NCBI GenBank assembly: GCA_964554105.1
Contig: CAZKNF010000024.1
Span: 1 to 46,040 of the forward strand
Origin: CAZKNF01 sp964554105
GTDB taxonomy: Bacteria; Bacteroidota; Rhodothermia; Rhodothermales; VXPQ01
Direction of reading: 5' to 3'
DNA length: 46,040 nucleotides
In this document: positions 1-6,412 of the stretch, piece by piece
Layout of the letters: the number at the start of each line of letters is the position of its first letter
Numbering within the stretch: position 1 is the stretch's first letter
The notes under the pieces: model-generated
Databases searched by the model: none
Told to the model about the DNA's origin: nothing
The model's input: the letters and a program-made list of their open reading frames with translations, nothing else
Position numbers and translations under genes: made by a program

Positions 1-1
1 G

Positions 2-775
2 GTGAAGCCTGCACGCATATCGTGCACACTTCCTCAGGTGTTTGCCGACGTCCAGGCAGGCGACATCGTTAAATTGGACGATGGCAAAATTGAAGGCGTT
101 GTCCGAGCAATATCTGAGGACGAGATACACGTTGAGATCACGTATGCAAAAGAGCAGGGTACAAAGCTGCGCGGCGACAAAAGTGTCAATTTTCCACACA
201 CTGTCCTGCGTGTCAGCGGCCTGACATCGAAGGACTTGGTGGACCTGGACGTCGCCGTCCGGCATGCCGACATCGTCGGTCTATCATTCGTGAACGAGAA
301 TCAAGACGTGATGGACTTGAATGATGCGCTGTCCGAGCGTGGAGCCGACGACCTGGGTATCGTTCTGAAAATAGAGACCAAACGGGGCTTCGATCAGATG
401 CCGGGAATTCTCCTGGCCGCCATGCGCAGATACCCTGTTGGGGTTATGATCGCCCGCGGCGATCTCGCCGTTGAAGTTGGATGGGAGCGGCTGGCCGAAG
501 TGCAGGAGGAAATGCTCTGGTTGTGCGAAGCGGCTCACGTTCCGGTTGTTTGGGCAACACAGGTGCTCGAAACGTTGGCAAAAAAGGGGCGGCCTTCACG
601 CGCAGAGATCACCGATGCTGCAATGGCTGAGCGGGCCGAATGTGTTATGCTGAACAAAGGACCCCATCTACTGAAGGCGATCCGAACATTGGACGACATC
701 ATGAAGAGAATGCAGCCGCACCAGCACAAAAAAACGTCGATGCTGCGGAGTCTATTCGTTGCACGTTCATCCTGA
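2..775 (+). CDS. Divergent pyruvate kinase, 3' part (cut by window edge)
   Basis: Pyruvate kinase-family protein; canonical members convert phosphoenolpyruvate and ADP to pyruvate and ATP in the cytosol. The visible 257 residues start in the B domain (DDG near residue 27, VNFP near 63) and continue through the second half of the TIM barrel: a KIE catalytic-lysine segment near 123, IARGDLAVEVG near 150 and ATQVLE near 185. The reading frame is open at the left edge, so the GTG at base 2 is not the true start and the N-terminal barrel lies outside. Two things are odd. The usual SGETA stretch after VML is replaced by VMLNKGP, and the protein ends soon after the barrel, with no C-terminal allosteric domain. 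Pyruvate kinase-like proteins of this shortened type exist in many bacteria, but their activity should not be assumed. Family certain; catalytic role likely but unproven. Confidence 0.85.
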   Translation: MKPARISCTLPQVFADVQAGDIVKLDDGKIEGVVRAISEDEIHVEITYAKEQGTKLRGDKSVNFPHTVLRVSGLTSKDLVDLDVAVRHADIVGLSFVNENQDVMDLNDALSERGADDLGIVLKIETKRGFDQMPGILLAAMRRYPVGVMIARGDLAVEVGWERLAEVQEEMLWLCEAAHVPVVWATQVLETLAKKGRPSRAEITDAAMAERAECVMLNKGPHLLKAIRTLDDIMKRMQPHQHKKTSMLRSLFVARSS

Positions 776-1114
776 TCTCGTCTGTACTAGATATGCCCCG
801 GAGAGGCTACAGGTTTACCTCTCGCTCCGAGACGATCTAGTATTTAGCGCCTTGCGCGGCGTTCTGCGTCTCCACATTTCAAAACCGCACATCTGCCCGA
901 TAGCGAATCCGCTGAACTCCGGGTTCAGGCTCAGGTCGGTTCGAAGCAGACCAGGCACGTGTGGAGGCAAACGAGCCTCTTCCATGTAAGCGGTGGATGG
1001 TGCATCACTGGACTCCTTACATGACGCATAGGGGAAAACCCTGTACGGAGCCCATCACAAATTCCTGCGATGCGTATGTTTCTGGACGTGCTTCAAGCGC
1101 GAGAAACCTCCAGA
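776..1114. other. Non-coding stretch between pyruvate kinase and nrfH
   Basis: About 340 bases without a convincing gene. Short frames here lack recognisable protein sequence. I looked for a tRNA because of a GGTTCGA string near 938, but no five-pair T stem or acceptor stem forms. A small GCGC-CTT-GCGC hairpin lies near 850. I see no FNR-like TTGAT-N4-ATCAA box upstream of nrfH. The nrfHA promoter presumably lies here but cannot be placed. Confidence 0.5.
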
Positions 1115-1606
1115 ATGAAATCGAGTCGCCGGAATCTTCTTGTGTTCTACAGTCTCCTCGGCCTCGCTGCAGGAGTAGGCGCATTTACGTTCTTTTATGC
1201 CAAAGGCTATTCCTACCTCACAAACGATCCCGCCGCGTGTGCGAACTGCCACGTTATGGATGACTACTATAGCGCCTGGCAGAAGGGAAGCCACCGCGCC
1301 GTGGCCGTCTGCAACGACTGCCATACGCCACATGATGTCGTCGGAAAATATGTCACAAAAGCCTCCAACGGCTTCTGGCATTCATTCGCATTCACTACCG
1401 GCGACTATCCATACCCGATTCAAATCAAGCCGCAAAACCGCGCGGTCACCGAGGAGACATGCAGATACTGCCATCAAGAAATTGTAGCCGCTATCGACCC
1501 CGAGTGGCACGTGACAGTATCCGATACAGCAAGCCGTCGCACGATATCTGATGAGCCGATGTCGTGCATCCGATGTCACGATGCGGTTGGACACTGGGTC
1601 CGGTAA
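1115..1606 (+). CDS. nrfH: Cytochrome c nitrite reductase small subunit NrfH (tetrahaem)
   Basis: Membrane-anchored NapC/NirT-family quinol oxidase that passes electrons from the quinone pool to NrfA. From the ATG at 1115 the protein is 163 residues, usual for NrfH. It has one N-terminal transmembrane helix (about 7-28), then four haem-binding motifs: CANCH 42-46, CNDCH 66-70, CRYCH 116-120 and CIRCH 151-155. The first is followed by V-M, giving the CxxCHxM pattern in which methionine serves haem 1 in NrfH. An in-frame ATG at 1070 would add 15 residues before the helix; neither start has a clear ribosome-binding site, and 1115 fits the family better. nrfA follows after 32 bases, so the two form an operon. 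Function is clear from motifs and neighbour. Confidence 0.93.
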   Translation: MKSSRRNLLVFYSLLGLAAGVGAFTFFYAKGYSYLTNDPAACANCHVMDDYYSAWQKGSHRAVAVCNDCHTPHDVVGKYVTKASNGFWHSFAFTTGDYPYPIQIKPQNRAVTEETCRYCHQEIVAAIDPEWHVTVSDTASRRTISDEPMSCIRCHDAVGHWVR

Positions 1607-1638
1607 CACTGCTTCTGACGAAATTGATATCCAGACAT

Positions 1639-3099
1639 ATGGCTGAACGAGCAAATAGTCGAGAACCGTCGCGAAGCTGGTGGGAACGTTTTCGCTGGCC
1701 GATGTTGATCGGTCTCGTGGCACTCGCTACCGTGGGGTTGCTCGCACTTCTCACAAATATCATGGAGCGCCAGTCTGAAGCGCAGAATCCGTTCTACCGA
1801 GTAATCGAGCTCACCGACACGACAACGGATCCCGCCGTCTGGGGCCAAAACTTTCCACTCCAATACGACGCATACCTGAGGACAGTTGACATGACCAGGA
1901 CGCGATACGGCGGCAGCGAAGCCATGCCGCGGTATCCGACGGTCGACGATCCTCGCGATACGGTTTCTCTTTCACGACTCGAGGAAGATCCTAGATTGCG
2001 GGAGTTTTGGGCCGGATATGCTTTCGCTGAAGACTTCCGCGAGGAGCGCGGACACGCCTATATGCTCAGCGATCAAGTCTTCACGCGCCGGCAAACCGTC
2101 GCCCAGCAGCCAGGTACCTGCCTCCACTGCCACGCATCCGTATACGCCCCGTACAAAGAAGCCGGCGACGGCGACCTGATGCGTGGTTTCGATGTGGTGA
2201 ATCAGATGGAGTACGCTAATGCGCGAGATCTCGTCGAGCATCCTGTTTCCTGCGTCGACTGCCACGACGCTGAGACGATGCAGCTGCGCATCACGCGACC
2301 AGCCTTTCTTGAGGGCATTCAGGCGCTAAAGCAATCCGAAGGTGTCGATGATTATGATGTGAACCGGGACGCCACCCGACAAGAAATGCGTACTTTCGTG
2401 TGCGGACAGTGCCACGTCGAGTACTATTTTCAGGGGCCGGAGAAGCGACTGGTCTACCCCTGGGATAAGGGGCTGCAGGCAGACAGCATCCTAGCGTACT
2501 ATGAGGCGAACGGCCACAGCGACTGGTCGCACGCGAATAGCGGCGCCCCAGCACTGAAAGCGCAGCATCCCGAATTCGAACTGTTTAATCAGGGGATTCA
2601 CGCCAGGTCCGGTGTCACGTGTTCGGACTGTCATATGCCGTATCAGCGGGAAGGGGCCATGAAGATCAGTGATCACTGGGTACGGAGCCCACTTTTAAAC
2701 ATCAATAATGCGTGTCAGACGTGCCATAAATGGCCCGAAGACGAGCTCAGACAACGTGTACATACCATTCAGGACCGGACCTACCAGCTCCGGAATATCG
2801 CAATCGACGCTGTACTCGACCTCACACGAGAGATTAGCTCTACAGCCCGGGACGATAGCACATCGGTCAACTTATCGAGTGCCCGCAATTATCAGCGGAA
2901 AGCGCAGTTCTTGACTGATTTCATTGAAGCGGAGAACTCGATGGGCTTTCACGCGGATCAAGAGGCCGCCCGCATTCTCGCTCTCGGAATCAACTATGCC
3001 CGCCTCGGTCAGTCCGCACTCCGGGGACAGCCGCTGCCCGATGATTCTGCACCCGTCGCGCCCCCTCCTCAGACAGTCACGCCGTCACCTGAACGGTAG
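1639..3099 (+). CDS. nrfA: Ammonia-forming cytochrome c nitrite reductase NrfA (pentahaem)
   Basis: Periplasmic catalytic subunit that reduces nitrite to ammonium with six electrons delivered by NrfH. The ATG at 1639 gives 486 residues with an uncleaved-looking N-terminal hydrophobic segment (about 20-42). Five haem motifs are present: CLHCH 161-165, CVDCH 205-209, CGQCH 255-259, CSDCH 328-332 and CQTCH 359-363. The third is followed by VEYYF, carrying the active-site tyrosine and calcium-site glutamate of the family, and an HPEF motif supplies the catalytic histidine. The first, catalytic haem is bound by CxxCH and not the classic CxxCK, so histidine would replace the proximal lysine; this variant is known in Campylobacter and others and does not need the NrfEFG lyase. 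An upstream in-frame ATG at 1564 lies inside nrfH and is unlikely to be used. Confidence 0.95.
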   Translation: MAERANSREPSRSWWERFRWPMLIGLVALATVGLLALLTNIMERQSEAQNPFYRVIELTDTTTDPAVWGQNFPLQYDAYLRTVDMTRTRYGGSEAMPRYPTVDDPRDTVSLSRLEEDPRLREFWAGYAFAEDFREERGHAYMLSDQVFTRRQTVAQQPGTCLHCHASVYAPYKEAGDGDLMRGFDVVNQMEYANARDLVEHPVSCVDCHDAETMQLRITRPAFLEGIQALKQSEGVDDYDVNRDATRQEMRTFVCGQCHVEYYFQGPEKRLVYPWDKGLQADSILAYYEANGHSDWSHANSGAPALKAQHPEFELFNQGIHARSGVTCSDCHMPYQREGAMKISDHWVRSPLLNINNACQTCHKWPEDELRQRVHTIQDRTYQLRNIAIDAVLDLTREISSTARDDSTSVNLSSARNYQRKAQFLTDFIEAENSMGFHADQEAARILALGINYARLGQSALRGQPLPDDSAPVAPPPQTVTPSPER

Positions 3100-3161
3100 A
3101 AATAGAGCGTTTGCAGCTCGCCGATTTTTAGTGTTTTTCATGCCTCACGAATGGTCAGAAC

Positions 3162-4013
3162 ATGCAGCCAGCCCCCGCGATTCCTGAGTCTGCTAACATT
3201 GGACAATTCGCTGTTGTTGAACCAGGAACGTCTCTGGACGATTATGTCAGCATCGGGCACCACAGCGTAATTGGATCTGGATGCTCAGTAGGCCGGCGAA
3301 CAATTATCGGGAATTCCGCATCGATCGGAGCGGACGTCGAGATTGGTCCCGGTTGTCAGATCGGTAGCCACGTCGTTCTTTATGCACGAACGAAGATCGG
3401 GGAGAACGTCCGGATCGATGACGGGGCCGTCATCGGAAAGCAGCCGATGCGTTCTCCAAATAGTGCAGTGACGCGCGTGCAGCCTAAGGACCCCTCCGAC
3501 ATCGGAAGCGGATGCCTTCTCGGGGCGGGGGTCGTGGTTTACGCCGGGTGCAAGCTTGGCGAGAAGGTGATGGTCGCAGATCTTGCCACGCTCCGAGAAG
3601 ATGTGACGATCGGAGCTTTCACCATCGTCGGACGAGGGGTCGCCGTCGAGAATGAGTGCACGATCGGGCGGTACTGCAAGATCGAAACAAACGCATACAT
3701 TACCGCCTACTCAACACTGGAAGATCGCGTTTTCATCGCGCCGGGAGTGTTGACGAGCAACGATAACTTCATCGGTCGAACCGAAGAACGGTTCAGGCAC
3801 TTTGAAGGGCCTACAGTTCGGCGAGGAGGCCGCCTGGGAGTAGGCGCAGTCATACTTCCCGGAGTTAAGATCGGTCCGGATGCCGTCGTGGCAGCCGGCG
3901 CAGTGATGACCCACAACGCCGATGATTGCATAATTTACGCTGGGGTACCCGCCAGGCCGATAGGCGACGTACCGCAGGAGCAGTTGTTGGATGAGCAGGG
4001 ATGGGACGAGTGA
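3162..4013 (+). CDS. WbpD-like hexapeptide-repeat N-acetyltransferase
   Basis: Left-handed beta-helix acyltransferase of 283 residues, built almost entirely of hexapeptide turns ([IV]G-x4) from residue 10 to about 265. The C-terminal half matches WbpD/WlbB enzymes: a T-S-N-D-N segment, then a GAVILPGVKIG and AAGAVMT ending with GVPARPIG. WbpD acetylates the 3-amino group of UDP-2-acetamido-3-amino-glucuronate using acetyl-CoA. That role is inferred here from the two following genes, an aminotransferase and a Gfo/Idh/MocA dehydrogenase, which supply its substrate. The protein is about 90 residues longer than typical WbpD, with extra N-terminal helix turns. It lies 62 bases after nrfA on the same strand and 40 bases before the aminotransferase. 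No clear ribosome-binding site. Fold certain; exact substrate probable. Confidence 0.8.
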   Translation: MQPAPAIPESANIGQFAVVEPGTSLDDYVSIGHHSVIGSGCSVGRRTIIGNSASIGADVEIGPGCQIGSHVVLYARTKIGENVRIDDGAVIGKQPMRSPNSAVTRVQPKDPSDIGSGCLLGAGVVVYAGCKLGEKVMVADLATLREDVTIGAFTIVGRGVAVENECTIGRYCKIETNAYITAYSTLEDRVFIAPGVLTSNDNFIGRTEERFRHFEGPTVRRGGRLGVGAVILPGVKIGPDAVVAAGAVMTHNADDCIIYAGVPARPIGDVPQEQLLDEQGWDE

Positions 4014-4053
4014 AAGGCGAAACTGTAATCTGAATATTCGGATTCCACTCAAA

Positions 4054-5193
4054 ATGAACATCGAAATGGTCGACTTGCGGAACCAGAATCACGCTGTCCG
4101 CAAGGAGATAGACGCTGCTATAGACGCCGTGCTCGAATCAACGAGATTTATCCGCGGCCAGGAGGTCGGCGAGTTCGAATGTAAGCTCGCAGGTTACCTG
4201 GAAGGCTCGTTTGCCCTCGGTGTCGGCAATGGAACAGATGCCCTTCAGATCGCCATGATGGCCATCGGCATTCGTCCAGGTGATGAGGTCGTCACCACTT
4301 CTTTTACGTTCATAGCTACCGCCGAAGCAGCGGCTTTGCTGGGCGCCAAACCAGTTTTCGCGGACATCGATCCGCAGACCTTCAATATCGATCCGTCGAA
4401 GATCGACGAGCTGATCACCGATCGTACAAAGGCGATCGTACCCGTGCACCTCTTCGGACAGCCTGCCGAAATGGGTCCAATTATGGCGATCGCCGAAAGA
4501 CACGGCCTAGCAGTGATCGAGGACAATGCACAGGGAATCGGATCCGAATATAAAGGTATGAAAACGGGCTATATTGGTGACATAGGCTGCCTCTCGTTTT
4601 TTCCATCGAAAAACTTAGGATGCTTCGGTGACGGCGGTGCAGTCCTTACGAAGAGCGAACGGCTGTATAAAGCGATGCGCATGATTGCCAATCACGGCAC
4701 CGTCAAGAAATACCACAACGAAATCGTAGGCATCAACAGCCGGCTCGATACCCTCCAAGCTGCCATTCTGAAGGTAAAACTGCCGCACCTCGATGAATAC
4801 AATGCTGCGCGGCGACAGGCGGCTTCCTGGTACAATGCATTCTTCGAGGACTGCGAATTCATAACGGTGCCCCACCATGCTCCGGATCGTACACACGTGT
4901 ATCACCAGTACACAATTCGAATCTCTGAGGACGTGCCCGGCGGCCGCGATGGTCTCGCCGCTCACTTGAAGGAGAAGAGCATCCCGCACGCAGTGTATTA
5001 TCCGACCCCGCTTCATCAACTTCCCGTCTTTGCGGAATCCGGCGCATGTCGCTGTGGGGATATGACGGAGACGGAGGCCGCCGCGAGAGAAGTGATTTCG
5101 CTGCCCATGCATACCGAACTCACCGACGAGCAGCAGGAATTCATCGCTCGCGCCGTGGTGGACTACGTCGAACAGGCGTCGCCCGTCATGTAG
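4054..5193 (+). CDS. WbpE-like PLP-dependent sugar aminotransferase (DegT/DnrJ/EryC1)
   Basis: Pyridoxal-phosphate enzyme that aminates a UDP-3-keto sugar, as WbpE does to give UDP-2-acetamido-3-amino-glucuronate with glutamate as donor. The 379-residue protein shows the family pattern: RNQ near the start, GNGTDAL around 57, EDNAQ around 160, and FFPSKNLG with the PLP-binding lysine K186, followed by GCFGDGGA. Start chosen at ATG 4054 because homologues begin just before the VDLRNQ segment; an ATG at 3991 overlaps the upstream gene and adds 21 unlikely residues. Its neighbours (acetyltransferase 40 bases upstream, dehydrogenase 100 bases downstream) argue for a WbpE role over other sugar aminotransferases. 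Family certain, substrate inferred from context. Confidence 0.87.
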   Translation: MNIEMVDLRNQNHAVRKEIDAAIDAVLESTRFIRGQEVGEFECKLAGYLEGSFALGVGNGTDALQIAMMAIGIRPGDEVVTTSFTFIATAEAAALLGAKPVFADIDPQTFNIDPSKIDELITDRTKAIVPVHLFGQPAEMGPIMAIAERHGLAVIEDNAQGIGSEYKGMKTGYIGDIGCLSFFPSKNLGCFGDGGAVLTKSERLYKAMRMIANHGTVKKYHNEIVGINSRLDTLQAAILKVKLPHLDEYNAARRQAASWYNAFFEDCEFITVPHHAPDRTHVYHQYTIRISEDVPGGRDGLAAHLKEKSIPHAVYYPTPLHQLPVFAESGACRCGDMTETEAAAREVISLPMHTELTDEQQEFIARAVVDYVEQASPVM

Positions 5194-5228
5194 CTAGGAT
5201 ACGCCCACCCATCGCTCATCTTCTCGCG

Positions 5229-5249
5229 CTCCTGCGTCATGCGCAGGAG
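5229..5249 (+). promoter_or_regulatory. Intergenic hairpin between WbpE- and WbpB-like genes
   Basis: Perfect 8-bp inverted repeat, CTCCTGCG and CGCAGGAG, with a five-base TCATG loop. It begins 36 bases after the aminotransferase stop and ends 44 bases before the next start. A weak ATTTTAT run lies 14 bases downstream, too far for a classical terminator. It may attenuate or stabilise the transcript; function unknown. Confidence 0.4.
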
Positions 5250-5293
5250 GTAGATCGGCAAGATTTTATACACTTGCATTCTCACACCTGCGT

Positions 5294-6316
5294 ATGCCCG
5301 AAACGATAAGACTTGCCCAGATCGGAGTCGGGTACTGGGGAAAGAATCTGCTTAGAAACTTCGCGTCGATTCCTGATGTCGAGGTCGTCGCAGCTTGTGA
5401 TCAGCGCGCGGACGTCTGCCGGGAAATCGAAGGGCTGTATCCCGGTCTGCGCACGACTGCGAACCATCGGGACCTCCTGAACGACGATGCGATCCAGGGA
5501 ATCGTCATCGCGACGGAGACGCCACAGCACTTCGCGTTGGCCGCAGCCGCGCTCGAAGCTGACAAGCACGTCTTCGTCGAGAAACCAATGGCTCAGAGCG
5601 CCCATGAAGCTTCACAGCTCGTGGCTCTCTCTGCCGCCCGGGACCGCCACCTGATGGTGGGCCATTTGCTGCTCTACCATCCCGCCTTTCGATTTGTCGA
5701 GAATATGATCGAAGACGGCGAACTCGGGGACGTATTTTATCTGTACAGCGTCCGCGTGAACCTGGGGATCATACGGCAGCGTGAAAACGCGCTCGAGAGC
5801 CTCGCTCCGCACGACCTCTCGATCGCCTTACGCTTCCTCAAGTCGGAACCAGTGGCGGTCTCCGCCAATGGGCAGGCATATCTGCAATCGGCGATCGAGG
5901 ATGTCGCGTTCGCAACTGTTCACTTTGAGGACGGAAAGCTGGCCCATATTCATACAAGCTGGCTGGACCCTCACAAAGTGCGCAAGGTGACGGTCGTCGG
6001 CAGCAAAAAGATGGCGGCTATTGACGACGTCGAAAGCACCGAGAAAGTGAGAGTCTATGACAAAGGCGTCGATCTCAAACCCGGAGAAAAACGTTACGTG
6101 GATTATGCCGACGCCATGTCGATTCGGAGTGGAGACATCTACATTCCTAAAATTGATATGCGCGAGCCCCTCTTACTGGAATGTGAACACTTCGTAGAAT
6201 GCATCCGCACGGGCAATACACCGCGGTCGGACGGTCGAAACGGTCTCGCGGTCGTTAAGATTTTGGAGGCTGCTCAGAAATCACTGGCAGACCGTGGCGC
6301 GACGGTGGAGCTCTAG
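5294..6316 (+). CDS. WbpB-like Gfo/Idh/MocA family dehydrogenase
   Basis: NAD-dependent oxidoreductase of 340 residues. A Rossmann fold with GVGYWG (11-16) opens the protein and the conserved EKP motif sits at 96-98; the GFO/IDH/MocA C-terminal alpha/beta domain follows. WbpB oxidises C3 of UDP-GlcNAc-uronate, giving the 3-keto sugar for the aminotransferase encoded just upstream. Together with the acetyltransferase and the WbpA-like dehydrogenase at 8921-10339, the four steps from UDP-GlcNAc to UDP-2,3-diacetamido-2,3-dideoxy-glucuronate are all present. The gene ends 96 bases before the convergent T9SS cargo gene. The family is certain; other sugar substrates cannot be excluded without the context. 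Confidence 0.85.
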   Translation: MPETIRLAQIGVGYWGKNLLRNFASIPDVEVVAACDQRADVCREIEGLYPGLRTTANHRDLLNDDAIQGIVIATETPQHFALAAAALEADKHVFVEKPMAQSAHEASQLVALSAARDRHLMVGHLLLYHPAFRFVENMIEDGELGDVFYLYSVRVNLGIIRQRENALESLAPHDLSIALRFLKSEPVAVSANGQAYLQSAIEDVAFATVHFEDGKLAHIHTSWLDPHKVRKVTVVGSKKMAAIDDVESTEKVRVYDKGVDLKPGEKRYVDYADAMSIRSGDIYIPKIDMREPLLLECEHFVECIRTGNTPRSDGRNGLAVVKILEAAQKSLADRGATVEL

Positions 6317-6412
6317 CTCGCCGCCTGCCGTGCAGGTCCGAACCGAAGTCGGGCAATTCGGTGGACGGCGAATACGAAAATCTCACTTTCTTCGACCCGA
6401 TGAACCGAGCGC

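Noticed and set aside
925..960. GGTTCGA string resembling a tRNA T-loop
   Set aside because: Flanking bases do not pair as a five-base T stem and no acceptor or anticodon stem can be built.
961..1263. 100-codon plus-strand frame before and into nrfH
   Set aside because: Overlaps nrfH in another frame and lacks any recognisable protein feature.
6324..6354. Small stems in the spacer between the WbpB-like gene and the cargo gene (CCTGC/GCAGG and ACCGAA/TTCGGT)
   Set aside because: Five- and six-pair stems without a T run; too weak to call a bidirectional terminator.
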